Shown here piece by piece: positions 25,851 to 33,745 of a stretch of 39,158 nucleotides of DNA (position 1 is its first letter; every line of letters starts with the position of its first letter). The notes beneath the pieces are model-generated. The model did no database searches. It saw nothing but the letters and a program-made list of their open reading frames with translations, and had not been told where the DNA came from. The stretch spans positions 1-39,158 of the forward strand of contig VXMH01000070.1 in the NCBI GenBank assembly GCA_009841235.1, given 5' to 3'. The DNA comes from Caldilineaceae bacterium SB0661_bin_32. Lineage in GTDB: Bacteria; Chloroflexota; Anaerolineae; Caldilineales; Caldilineaceae. The translations under genes were made by a program, and so were the position numbers.

Positions 25851-27446
25851 GTGTGGAGCGACAGGCCGGACGAGATTGTGAACCGGCTGGGCTGGCTGGA
25901 TATTGCCGTCAGGATGGACGAGGAGCGGCACTGCATCAGCGCCCTGTTGCAGGACTTGCAGCAGGAAGGCTATACGCAGGCAGTTCTGCTGGGGATGGGC
26001 GGTTCCAGCCTGGCGCCGGAGGTTTTTGCACGTACATTCGGCAGCGGCCCGCTGGCGCTGCGGATATTGGACAGTACGCACCCGGCGGCTGTCCAGAGCC
26101 TGGCCGACGGATTGGATCCGGCGCGAACGCTGTTTATTGTTGCCACCAAGTCCGGCACGACGGCTGAAACGCTGTCGCTCTTCAAGTTCTTTTACAACCG
26201 GCTGCAGGAGCAGCTCGGAGAAGCCGAGGCGGGTGCGCACTTTGTCGCGATCACAGATGCCGGCAGCGAGCTTGTCAGGCTGGGGAATGCCTGTAATTTC
26301 CGCTCAGTCTTTATCAACGACGCCAACATCGGCGGCCGCTATTCGGCGTTGTCGCACTTTGGGTTGATTCCGGCGGCGCTGTTGGGGGTGAATCTGCGGC
26401 GTCTGCTGCGGCGGGGGCAGGAGACGAAGAACGACTGCGGACGGCATATCACCGGTTCTCTCAATCCCGGCGCGCAGATCGGTGTGGTGATGGCCGAGAT
26501 GGCCAAAGCGGGGAAGGACAAACTGACAGTTATCGCGGACGAGGAGGTGGCTTCGTTCGCCGACTGGCTGGAGCAGCTGATCGCCGAGAGCACCGGGAAA
26601 TCGGGGACGGGGATCGTGCCGGTGGTGGGAGAACCGGCTGCGCCGCCGGATGCCTACGGCGCGGACAGGTTGTTCGTTCATTTGCAGTGGAGCGACACAG
26701 GCGCGCAGGATGCGAAGGTGCAGGCGCTGATCGACGCCGGCCATCCGGTGATCCGGGTACGCTTCCGCGATCGGTACGACCTGGGGGGACAGTTCTTTCT
26801 ATGGGAGTTTGCGACGGCGGTCGCAGGGGCGCGGTTGGGCATCCATCCGTTCGACCAGCCGGATGTTGAGTCGGCGAAGCAGCAGTCACGCCAGATGATG
26901 TCGGCCTATATGGAGAGCGGAAGCCTGCCCGCACCGCAACCGTCGCTGGAAGCGGGCGGCTTGAAGGTATACCTGGGCGGCGAGGACGGGGACAGGCCGG
27001 CCGGCAGTGCGGTCGAAGCGCTGGCCGCCTTTGTGAAACAGGCGGGCGCGGGGGATTACATCAGCGTACAGGCTTACATGCGGCCCTGTTCTCGAGTGAG
27101 CAGTTTGCTACAGACCATGCAGGGACGTCTGCGGGACAGGACAAAGCTGGCAACGACGACAGGTTACGGTCCCCGCTTTCTCCACTCTACGGGCCAGTTG
27201 CATAAGGGGGACCGCGGAAACGGTCTCTTTATCCAACTTACCGACAGGCCTTCTTCTGACGTTGACATACCCGACGAGCCGGGTTCGCCGGAGTCGGCGC
27301 TGCCGTTCGGGGTCCTGATCGAGGCGCAGTCGCTGGGAGACCGGCAGGCGCTGATGAACGCCGGGCGGCGCGTGATACGGATCGACTTGGGAGAAGACGC
27401 ACAATCGGAACTGGAGCGGCTCGTCGATTCGCTGACGGTGGTTTGA
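25851..27446 (+). CDS. pgi: Glucose-6-phosphate isomerase (second half of a possible Tal-Pgi fusion)
   Basis: Interconverts glucose 6-phosphate and fructose 6-phosphate. 531 residues from a GTG at 25851, which has AGGAG 7 bases upstream. Isomerase landmarks: LLGMGGSSLAPEVF, FIVATKSGTTAETLS and INDANIGGRYSALSHFG. The frame is open back to the T7 run at 25761; the extra codons read like linker (EGALEEVDRERIVTRIWARS) and match the junction region of bifunctional Tal-Pgi proteins. It may therefore be translated both alone and as the end of a fusion of about 937 residues. The long insertion and C-terminal domain (from about residue 300) are also typical of the fused type. Confidence 0.9.
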   Translation: MWSDRPDEIVNRLGWLDIAVRMDEERHCISALLQDLQQEGYTQAVLLGMGGSSLAPEVFARTFGSGPLALRILDSTHPAAVQSLADGLDPARTLFIVATKSGTTAETLSLFKFFYNRLQEQLGEAEAGAHFVAITDAGSELVRLGNACNFRSVFINDANIGGRYSALSHFGLIPAALLGVNLRRLLRRGQETKNDCGRHITGSLNPGAQIGVVMAEMAKAGKDKLTVIADEEVASFADWLEQLIAESTGKSGTGIVPVVGEPAAPPDAYGADRLFVHLQWSDTGAQDAKVQALIDAGHPVIRVRFRDRYDLGGQFFLWEFATAVAGARLGIHPFDQPDVESAKQQSRQMMSAYMESGSLPAPQPSLEAGGLKVYLGGEDGDRPAGSAVEALAAFVKQAGAGDYISVQAYMRPCSRVSSLLQTMQGRLRDRTKLATTTGYGPRFLHSTGQLHKGDRGNGLFIQLTDRPSSDVDIPDEPGSPESALPFGVLIEAQSLGDRQALMNAGRRVIRIDLGEDAQSELERLVDSLTVV

Positions 27447-27553
27447 AGACAGCGCCGGACGGGCGGCGTACGCGATCGGGGGACGGGTTCCACATTACAG
27501 TGAGGGAGCCCTGATTCCGGCCGCGTTCATGTTTTTTGGCGGTGAAGAACCTG

Positions 27554-28243
27554 ATGCAAGAGATAGATACGCTGAAGCGGCAAGCGGCCGAAGCTGCGGT
27601 GGCGCATATTGAATCCGGGATGGTCGTTGGGCTGGGCGCAGGGAGTACGGCCCTGAAGGCGCTTGAGTGTATCGCGGAGCGCCTGGCAGTCGGTACGCTG
27701 ACAGACATTCTCGGCGTACCCTGTTCGGAGCAGGTTGCGGCAGATGCCCGGCGGCTGGCAGTTCCGCTCACCACGCTCGATTGTCATCCAGAGATCAACC
27801 TGACAGTTGACGGCGCTGACGAGGTGGATCCGCAGCTGCGCGTCATCAAAGGCGGGGGCGGCGCGCTTCTGCGAGAGAAGATTGTCGCCCAGGCGAGCGA
27901 ACGGGAGATCATTATCGTCGATGAGCGGAAGCTATCTGAGCGACTGGGCGTGAAATGGGCACTGCCGGTGGAGGCGCTTTCCTTTGGTCTGCGGGCCCAC
28001 GTCGAGTACATCGAACGGCTTGGGGCGGCAGTTCAGGTGCGGACGAGGCCTGACGGCAGTCCTTTCCGAACGGACAGCGGCAATGTGATCCTCGACTGTC
28101 AGTTCGGTCCGATGGAAGAGCCGGAGTGCATTGCCGGCGCGTTGGAGAGGCGCGCCGGCGTGATTGAGCATGGCCTGTTCCTCGATCTGGTGACGGACCT
28201 GATCGTCGCCAGCCCCTCGGGTACCCAACATCTGACCCGATAG
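27554..28243 (+). CDS. rpiA: Ribose-5-phosphate isomerase A
   Basis: Interconverts ribose 5-phosphate and ribulose 5-phosphate. 229 residues from the ATG at 27554; in-frame GTG (27542) and TTG (27536) starts are alternatives, none with a convincing ribosome site. Family motifs are intact: VGLGAGSTALKAL (phosphate loop), LTVDGADEVD with the catalytic acid, and IKGGGGALLREKI. It follows pgi by 107 bases and completes a non-oxidative pentose phosphate set with tal. It converges with the LysM lipoprotein gene. Confidence 0.95.
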   Translation: MQEIDTLKRQAAEAAVAHIESGMVVGLGAGSTALKALECIAERLAVGTLTDILGVPCSEQVAADARRLAVPLTTLDCHPEINLTVDGADEVDPQLRVIKGGGGALLREKIVAQASEREIIIVDERKLSERLGVKWALPVEALSFGLRAHVEYIERLGAAVQVRTRPDGSPFRTDSGNVILDCQFGPMEEPECIAGALERRAGVIEHGLFLDLVTDLIVASPSGTQHLTR

Positions 28244-28267
28244 TTGACCAATCGATAATAGACGGAC

Positions 28268-29254
28268 TCACTGATTCGATTGCGGGATAATCAGTTGATC
28301 TCCGACGCGGAGCAGGTCGGCGTTGGAGATGTTGTTGGCCGCCATGATCGCTTCCGTACTGACCCCGAACTGCTGGGAGATACCGAAAAGGGTATCTCCC
28401 TCCTGAACGGTGTAGAGCGTCTGGCTCAGAATGCTTACGTCGGCGGCGGACAGGCCGGGAATAAGGAGAACGGTATCGACTCTGACGACATGCGGATTGG
28501 TGATCGTGTTGCTGTTGAAGGCGATCAGTTCGGGCACGGTCACCCCGTATCGATCGGCGATGGAAGCCAAAGTCTCGCCGGGGCGGACGGTGTGGGTGCC
28601 CACCTGCCGAGAGAGGGCGGGGTCGGCAGCGTCTCTTTGTGCGCTGGCCTGACCGGCGGATGTGCTCGCACTGGGAATCAGCAGCTCCTGGCCGATGGTG
28701 ATGCTGTGCTCGTCTCTCAGGTTGTTGAGACGAAGGATCCGGTTCAAGGCAACGTCGTAGCGAAGGGCAATGGACAGCAGCGTATCGCCCTCCTGAACCG
28801 TGTACCGGAAGGGTTCGGGCGTGGGCGTGGGGATGCCCTCCGGCGTTGTCAGGCCGGGCACGTAAGGGAGACGAAGCACCTGCCCCACCTGGAGAGCGTC
28901 CGTGGTGAGCAGATTCATCTCCCGAACTCGCTGGATCTCGGTACCGAATTTTTCTGCAATTGTAGTGAGCGTATCTCCCGGTCTGACTTCATAGGTGACT
29001 GTGGTCGGCTCGGGCGTGTCTTCGGGTGTGGGCAACGGCGTTTCGGTCGGCGCCGGCTGCGGCGTGTCCGGCGCCATTACGACCGGTTCCTCTTGCGGCG
29101 GCTCCAAGGAGTTGCCCACCTCCTCGACCAGGCGCTCACGGGTACATGCGGAGAGCAGGAGGATTGCCGCCAGCGTCAGGATGACGCCAGACATCCGCTT
29201 TGAGATCGTTGACTGCGTTTCTGCTCTGTGATGTGAGCGGGACTGCGTGCCCAT
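28268..29254 (-). CDS. Lipoprotein with four LysM domains
   Basis: A 328-residue cell-envelope protein. I choose the ATG at 29254 with GGAG 7 bases upstream. A signal peptide ends in LLLSAC (Cys37 lipidated). After a Pro/Thr-rich linker come four LysM peptidoglycan-binding domains at about 87-131, 149-194, 219-266 and 279-324, each with the pattern YxVxxGDTLxxIAxxxG and ending in LxIP. No catalytic domain is attached, so it is probably a wall-binding anchor or scaffold. A weak promoter lies about 180 bases upstream. Confidence 0.93.
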   Translation of the reverse strand: MGTQSRSHHRAETQSTISKRMSGVILTLAAILLLSACTRERLVEEVGNSLEPPQEEPVVMAPDTPQPAPTETPLPTPEDTPEPTTVTYEVRPGDTLTTIAEKFGTEIQRVREMNLLTTDALQVGQVLRLPYVPGLTTPEGIPTPTPEPFRYTVQEGDTLLSIALRYDVALNRILRLNNLRDEHSITIGQELLIPSASTSAGQASAQRDAADPALSRQVGTHTVRPGETLASIADRYGVTVPELIAFNSNTITNPHVVRVDTVLLIPGLSAADVSILSQTLYTVQEGDTLFGISQQFGVSTEAIMAANNISNADLLRVGDQLIIPQSNQ

Positions 29255-29664
29255 CAGTTTTCTCCACTCCTGCAAGCCTGTGGCCCGACCCATGCGGGCC
29301 GGAAATCCGGAAACCCCGAGCCCAGAGGGCATCTTCAGCCGCCCCTGGGCTCTATTTTGTGTTTTCTGCCTGCGGGGAACGGACAGAAGACGGCGCTCGG
29401 TCAGACGATCTGCCGATGCGTGTCAGTTGGCAAATTAAATGATAGCACACGCATAAATGGCCCGCAAGCAGTTTTGAGATTTGGGGACAGACCAAATTGG
29501 GGATACGCGGGCAGGCACAAGGCCGCCCCTGTATTTGGGTCCGGGTTGAACCAATCGTAAGAGAACGGTCCGAAAACGTTCCGACAGCTGGCCGGAAGAT
29601 TGTGTGGGAAGAACGTACAATCATGGCATTGACGGATTGAATCGTAGTTTGAGGAGGCCCAGCC
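29255..29664. other. Divergent intergenic region with weak promoter and repeat
   Basis: No gene in 410 bases between the LysM lipoprotein (minus) and the propeller protein (plus). On the minus strand TTGCGG (29462-29467), 17 bases and TATCAT (29439-29444) with TG before it form a weak extended promoter. A copy of the dispersed palindromic repeat lies at 29509-29530, preceded by a TTTGGGGACAGACC-like stretch (about 29481-29493). Confidence 0.45.
29509..29530. repeat. Dispersed palindromic repeat, third copy
   Basis: GGGCAGGCACAAGGC followed by CGCCCCT is a near-copy of the repeat at 4160-4190, with a slightly damaged right arm. Confidence 0.6.
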
Positions 29665-30885
29665 ATGATTCTACGCATACTCTTGACAGGAACGACCCTG
29701 CTGCTGCTGACCTTGGTGGCGTCGGTTGGCGCGGCGGCGGGTTCCGGGTCGAAAAGCGTCTCGATTACGGGATTGGAGAACGTTCGCGCTTATGCGGCGG
29801 CTGCGCAGGTGGACGGACGCAGCTACGCGGTTGACGGCGGCCGGCTCTATGCCGGGGTCGATGGGGCTTGGGAGAAGCTGCCAGTGCCGCATGGTGTGAT
29901 CGTAAACGCGGTTGCGGTGGACAAGATGGATTCGAACATTGTGTTTATCGGCGCCGCCAACAGGCTCAGCGTCTTCGTCTCTCGAAACGGCGGTGCGAGG
30001 TGGGTGGAGTTCACCCTGGATCCAGAATCGATTGGCGGCGTTACCGCGGTAGCCTTTGACGCGTTCAACCGGCTGCTGTATGTGGGGACGGTCTCGGACG
30101 GGGTCTATCGCCTGCGGGACATCGGCGCTGGAAGAGGGAAGGGCCTGGTTGCGAGCGGGCATCTGCTGTTGGAGGAGCCGGTGGAGGAGATCGCGGCTGA
30201 CAGCACAGGGGCGGGGCTGGCCTTTGTGCGTACCCTGGAGAATCTCTACCGGGCTGAGGCCTACGGGCTGCGGTGGGTGGTTGTGGACAGTTTGCCAGGC
30301 CCGCCGACAGCCGTTGCGGTTGCCGACGCGTCGCCGCCGAGGGTCTATGCAGGCACGGCGGGCGGGGGTGTGCTTGTGAGCAAGGACGGCGCGGCCTGGC
30401 GGCCGGTCAATCTCGGGCTGGACGGGATTGGTGACGGCAAGCTCATCGTCAACGACCTGGCGGTGGACCCGGCGCAACCTGAGGTTCTGTATGCCGCGAC
30501 AGGCGTCTCGGATAGGGACGCACTGCAGGGATCGTCGGGCAAGGTGGCGATGAGCACTGACGGCGGTGGTCGCTGGGAGAGCCTGGCGCGGTTGGAAAAT
30601 GCGCAGGTGGCAGAACTGTTGCCGGCAGCTGGGCGGAATGGGCTGGTTTACGCGCTTACAACTGCCAGCCGGACGCCCGTTGCATTGGGAGTGGAACCAC
30701 CGCTGGAGATGCGCTTGGCGGGCGGGGTGCATGAGAGAGGTCTGAGAAACCCCGGCCTGCTGGCCTGGGTCCTGGCGGGGCACGCCAGTGCGGCGCTCTT
30801 AATTCTGGTTGTGGGTGAAATCAGGACGGGGGGCCGGCGGAGAGTTGGAACGGCTTACGGTATGCGCGCAGTACAGGCCGGCTGA
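29665..30885 (+). CDS. Membrane-anchored beta-propeller-like protein of unknown function
   Basis: A 406-residue protein; GAGGAGG lies 7 bases before the ATG. Residues 1-24 form a signal peptide. The middle shows repeated propeller-like blades with BNR/sialidase-type Asp-box echoes (VSRNGGARWVEF, VSKDGAAWRPV, STDGGGRWESL) and VYAGT/LYVGT strands, as in VPS10 or photosystem-stability-factor-like propellers. A transmembrane helix at about 362-382 leaves a short basic tail inside. No catalytic residues are recognised; a binding role outside the cell is likely. It stands alone between two minus-strand genes. Confidence 0.82.
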   Translation: MILRILLTGTTLLLLTLVASVGAAAGSGSKSVSITGLENVRAYAAAAQVDGRSYAVDGGRLYAGVDGAWEKLPVPHGVIVNAVAVDKMDSNIVFIGAANRLSVFVSRNGGARWVEFTLDPESIGGVTAVAFDAFNRLLYVGTVSDGVYRLRDIGAGRGKGLVASGHLLLEEPVEEIAADSTGAGLAFVRTLENLYRAEAYGLRWVVVDSLPGPPTAVAVADASPPRVYAGTAGGGVLVSKDGAAWRPVNLGLDGIGDGKLIVNDLAVDPAQPEVLYAATGVSDRDALQGSSGKVAMSTDGGGRWESLARLENAQVAELLPAAGRNGLVYALTTASRTPVALGVEPPLEMRLAGGVHERGLRNPGLLAWVLAGHASAALLILVVGEIRTGGRRRVGTAYGMRAVQAG

Positions 30886-31015
30886 AGGAGACGTCCCGGG
30901 CTACTGTGGCAATGGGGCCACCGGAGCCCGGGACCGCGGTGCGGAGGCGCCCGCTCCCCCGTGGGCGTCTCCGAGATCTGTGCCGCCTTTTTGATACAGT
31001 GGGAACGGTTCCGGT

Positions 31016-31049
31016 TGAGCGCTCTAACGCAATGAGCGCTCTAACGCAA
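31016..31049. repeat. 17-base tandem duplication at convergent gene ends
   Basis: TGAGCGCTCTAACGCAA occurs twice in direct succession (31016-31032 and 31033-31049). The second copy includes the stop codon of the J-domain-like gene (31041-31043). GAGCGCTC is itself palindromic, so the two copies can also pair as a stem-loop and might help end transcription between the converging genes. Confidence 0.6.
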
Positions 31050-31802
31050 TTGGGGAAAGGCAGAGGCGATGGTCAGGCCGGCAAAAAGGAGCAGCATAAG
31101 GAAGGCTCTGCCGCCTGAAAGGAGGAACAGAAGCGCCCACGGCGCCGCGCCCAGAATGATGCCGGCAATGGCCATGTGGGGCAGTTTACGGCCGCGGCGG
31201 TTGCCCACTGCGCGGCGAATGATGCGGGCCGCGAGGGTACCGGCGCCGGAACCGATGATGAAGGCGATGAAGAATCCGAAAAAGCCAATGCTGCCGAGCA
31301 GAAAGCCGACGATTGGGGCGACGATCAAGGTAAGGACAAAGCCAACGGCCAGGGCGACGATGTTATCCCGGCCCAAGGCGTTGAAGTAGATGTTCTGCTG
31401 CTCGCGTACACATTCGTTGCAGCGGTAGCCGACGGGCGTACGCACGGCACAGGAGATGCAGATCGGTTTTCCGCATTTGTTGCAGCGCAGGAGTGTTTCC
31501 CGATCGGGGTGGTTGGCGCAGGTCAGGCTTTCCGGTTCACCGTCGCTGCCTACCTGGATCGGAGCGGGTCTGCCGTCATAGATGGCGCGGCGGGCGGGGT
31601 CACCGAGGATTTCGTAGGCTTTTTGGATGGCAACCAGCTTTTGCTCGGCGTAGGCCCGGTCGGCGGCGGATTCCAGGGTTTCGGGCTGGTACAGTTTCTG
31701 CAGCCGCAGGAACTGCTGCGTGATCTCCTCTTGCCCGGCATCTTCTTCGAGATCGAGGGTACGGTAAAGCTCCTTGTCGGACTGGTTTGAATCGTCTGAC
31801 AT
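31041..31802 (-). CDS. J-domain-like membrane protein with B-box-type zinc fingers
   Basis: A 253-residue protein. Residues 12-77 have the helix pattern of a DnaJ J domain (ELYRTLDLEEDAGQEEI, then AIQKAYEILGDPARRAIYDG), but the essential HPD is replaced by Gln-Pro-Glu (39-41), so stimulation of DnaK is unlikely. Residues 95-131 carry a B-box-like zinc region (Cys95, His98, Cys107, Cys110, Cys115, Cys118, Cys128, Cys131). The C-terminal part from about 147 has three or four hydrophobic helices. It lies 64 bases after nadK on the same strand. The function is unknown. Confidence 0.88.
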   Translation of the reverse strand: MSDDSNQSDKELYRTLDLEEDAGQEEITQQFLRLQKLYQPETLESAADRAYAEQKLVAIQKAYEILGDPARRAIYDGRPAPIQVGSDGEPESLTCANHPDRETLLRCNKCGKPICISCAVRTPVGYRCNECVREQQNIYFNALGRDNIVALAVGFVLTLIVAPIVGFLLGSIGFFGFFIAFIIGSGAGTLAARIIRRAVGNRRGRKLPHMAIAGIILGAAPWALLFLLSGGRAFLMLLLFAGLTIASAFPQLR

Positions 31803-31866
31803 CAGATTCTGCTTTCCACTAGGTCACCGGCTTCCCATAAGGGGGGCAATGTGAGCGTCAGACCGG

Positions 31867-32733
31867 TCATTTCAGCTTGTCCATGAGCGTCTGGTAGAAG
31901 TAGCTGCGCGGGCGAAGTCGAATAAAGCGGGCCTGATAGGGGCTGCTGTCGACAACGATTTCGTCCGTGTCGTCCACTTCGACTTCGAACTGGCCATCCA
32001 CTGTGAGCATGGCGGAGTGGTCGCTGTAGACGCGCAGGCGCACTTCCGCGCCTTCGGAAAGGACAACTGCGCGGTCCATGCTCATGTGGGGGGCGACGGG
32101 GATCACGAGGATATTGCGCAGGTCCGGCGGCAGGATAGGCCCGCCGGCTGCGAGCGCGTAGGCCGTGCTGCCGGTGGCGGTGCTGACGATGAGGCCGTCG
32201 CAGGTATAGGTGGTGAGGTAGCCGCCATCGAGGTTGGCGCTGACACGGACGATGCGGGCGAGGCTGCCGCGGCTGAGGACGACATCGTTGAGGGCATCGA
32301 AGGTGCAGCGAACGGTGCGTTCGGCTCCGTTGGCGCCGGCCTTTTCCACGATAGCGCGCACCATGAGGCGCTCTTCGATCCAATAGTCGCCATCGAGCAG
32401 TTTTTCCAAGGGTGAGGGCCAGTCCTGGGGAAAGATTTCCGCCAGAAAGCCGAGCCTTCCCATTTTTACGCCGAGCATAGGTACGTTGAAGGCCGCGCCG
32501 AGCCGTGCGGCGCGCAGCATTGTGCCGTCGCCGCCGAGGGTGATCAGCAGGTCGACGTCGGGAAGCCGGGACTTGATGACATCGGAATCCCAGGCGGAAT
32601 GGCGCCAAGTTTCACTCACGCCGGCACTTTGCAGAAACTGTTCCATCTGACCCGCCAAATCCAGCGATTCCGGTTTGCGGGGGTGGTGCAGGATGCCGAT
32701 GCGGTGAAATGCGCAGCTTGCGTCTCCGGTCAT
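31867..32733 (-). CDS. nadK: NAD kinase
   Basis: Makes NADP from NAD using ATP or polyphosphate, in the cytoplasm. 288 residues. The hallmark GGDGT (67-71) sits in LITLGGDGTMLRAAR, and the second motif TYTCDGLIVSTATGSTAYALAAGG is complete. The presence of ppgK in the same window makes polyphosphate use conceivable, but the sequence does not decide. It is transcribed divergently from the metallophosphoesterase gene and is followed by the J-domain-like gene. Confidence 0.96.
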   Translation of the reverse strand: MTGDASCAFHRIGILHHPRKPESLDLAGQMEQFLQSAGVSETWRHSAWDSDVIKSRLPDVDLLITLGGDGTMLRAARLGAAFNVPMLGVKMGRLGFLAEIFPQDWPSPLEKLLDGDYWIEERLMVRAIVEKAGANGAERTVRCTFDALNDVVLSRGSLARIVRVSANLDGGYLTTYTCDGLIVSTATGSTAYALAAGGPILPPDLRNILVIPVAPHMSMDRAVVLSEGAEVRLRVYSDHSAMLTVDGQFEVEVDDTDEIVVDSSPYQARFIRLRPRSYFYQTLMDKLK

Positions 32734-32828
32734 GTCAGCTATCTCTCACAAACGATGTGGTGCGGGCATTGCAGTTGAAATTGCAGTCTAAATCGAAAAG
32801 CATATATTCAATTAATACATGTGACCGT

Positions 32829-32857
32829 TTGAGGTCAAATCCGGCCTGTGTTAAGAT
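32829..32857 (+). promoter_or_regulatory. Promoter directly abutting a start codon
   Basis: TTGAGG (32829-32834), a 17-base spacer and TAAGAT (32852-32857) form a fair sigma-70 promoter. The ATG of the phosphoesterase gene begins 6 bases after the -10 box, so the message would begin at or next to the start codon. Confidence 0.5.
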
Positions 32858-32863
32858 GAAAAA

Positions 32864-33658
32864 ATGCGCGTCCTGATCATTTCAGATATTCACGCAAACT
32901 TTGTCGCCCTGGAAACGGTTATGTCCGATGCTGCGGACCGTTTCGACGCGATCTGGTGTCTGGGCGATGTGGTCGGTTACGGACCGGCGCCGAATGAGTG
33001 TATCGATTTTGTACGGGCCGAGGCGGACCTGTGCGTAATCGGCAACCATGATTGGGCGGTGTTGGGGCGCCCAGGCCTGGATATTCAATACTTCAACCCC
33101 TTGGCCCGAGCGGCCGTTGAATGGACGCAGGGCGAGCTGAACGAAAAAAGTCGCAGTTTCCTCGACAGTTTACCAGCCAAACCACTTGAACCGGAAGGCG
33201 CCGACAGTTTAATTATCACGCACGCGAGCCCTCGCGAACCGGTGTCGGAATATGTGCAGTCGCCGGAGATTGCCCTGGAGAACTTTGCCCATTTTGAGAC
33301 CAAGATGTGTTTGGTGGGTCACACTCACAAACCGGCGATCTACCGCTGGCAGCTGAGAAAGATATTTTCGAGGCGAGGCAGCCGCAACGGTATTCCGGTG
33401 ACTGTCGACTATCTAAGGCCCTACGAGGGGCAACGTGTGCGCCTGGAGCTGACGGAGCTGGAGCGCCTGATCCTCAATCCCGGCAGTGTGGGGCAGCCAA
33501 GGGACAACGATCCCAGAGCGGCCTACGCTTTGCTGGACCTGGAGGCGTTGACGTGGGAACAGCGCCGGGTCGCGTATCCTATCGATCTGACGCAAAGCCA
33601 GATGCGAGTTGTCAAGCTGCCGCGCCGGCTGATAGACCGTTTGACGTATGGTAGTTAA
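32864..33658 (+). CDS. Calcineurin-like metallophosphoesterase (YfcE/MJ0936 type)
   Basis: A 264-residue phosphoesterase with a complete dinuclear metal site: Asp8 and His10 (SDIHAN), Asp35 (GDVVGYGP), Asn61-His62 (GNHDW), His120 (ITHASP), His153 and His155 (GHTH). No signal peptide. The family includes phosphodiesterases and protein phosphatases of mixed substrates. No Shine-Dalgarno precedes the ATG and a promoter lies immediately upstream, suggesting a leaderless message. It is divergent from nadK and convergent with the following large gene. Confidence 0.93.
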   Translation: MRVLIISDIHANFVALETVMSDAADRFDAIWCLGDVVGYGPAPNECIDFVRAEADLCVIGNHDWAVLGRPGLDIQYFNPLARAAVEWTQGELNEKSRSFLDSLPAKPLEPEGADSLIITHASPREPVSEYVQSPEIALENFAHFETKMCLVGHTHKPAIYRWQLRKIFSRRGSRNGIPVTVDYLRPYEGQRVRLELTELERLILNPGSVGQPRDNDPRAAYALLDLEALTWEQRRVAYPIDLTQSQMRVVKLPRRLIDRLTYGS

Positions 33659-33745
33659 GGTGCGTTTTATCTATTCGTCAGATACGTAAAACAGGCCGGG
33701 ACAGTTTCCCACCTTCTGCTGTCGCTTCTTTATGCTGCCAGATCC

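Noticed and set aside
25694..26167. Third-frame open frame across the tal/pgi junction
   Set aside because: Arg-rich shadow of the pgi frame; it does not resemble protein and overlaps conserved isomerase motifs.
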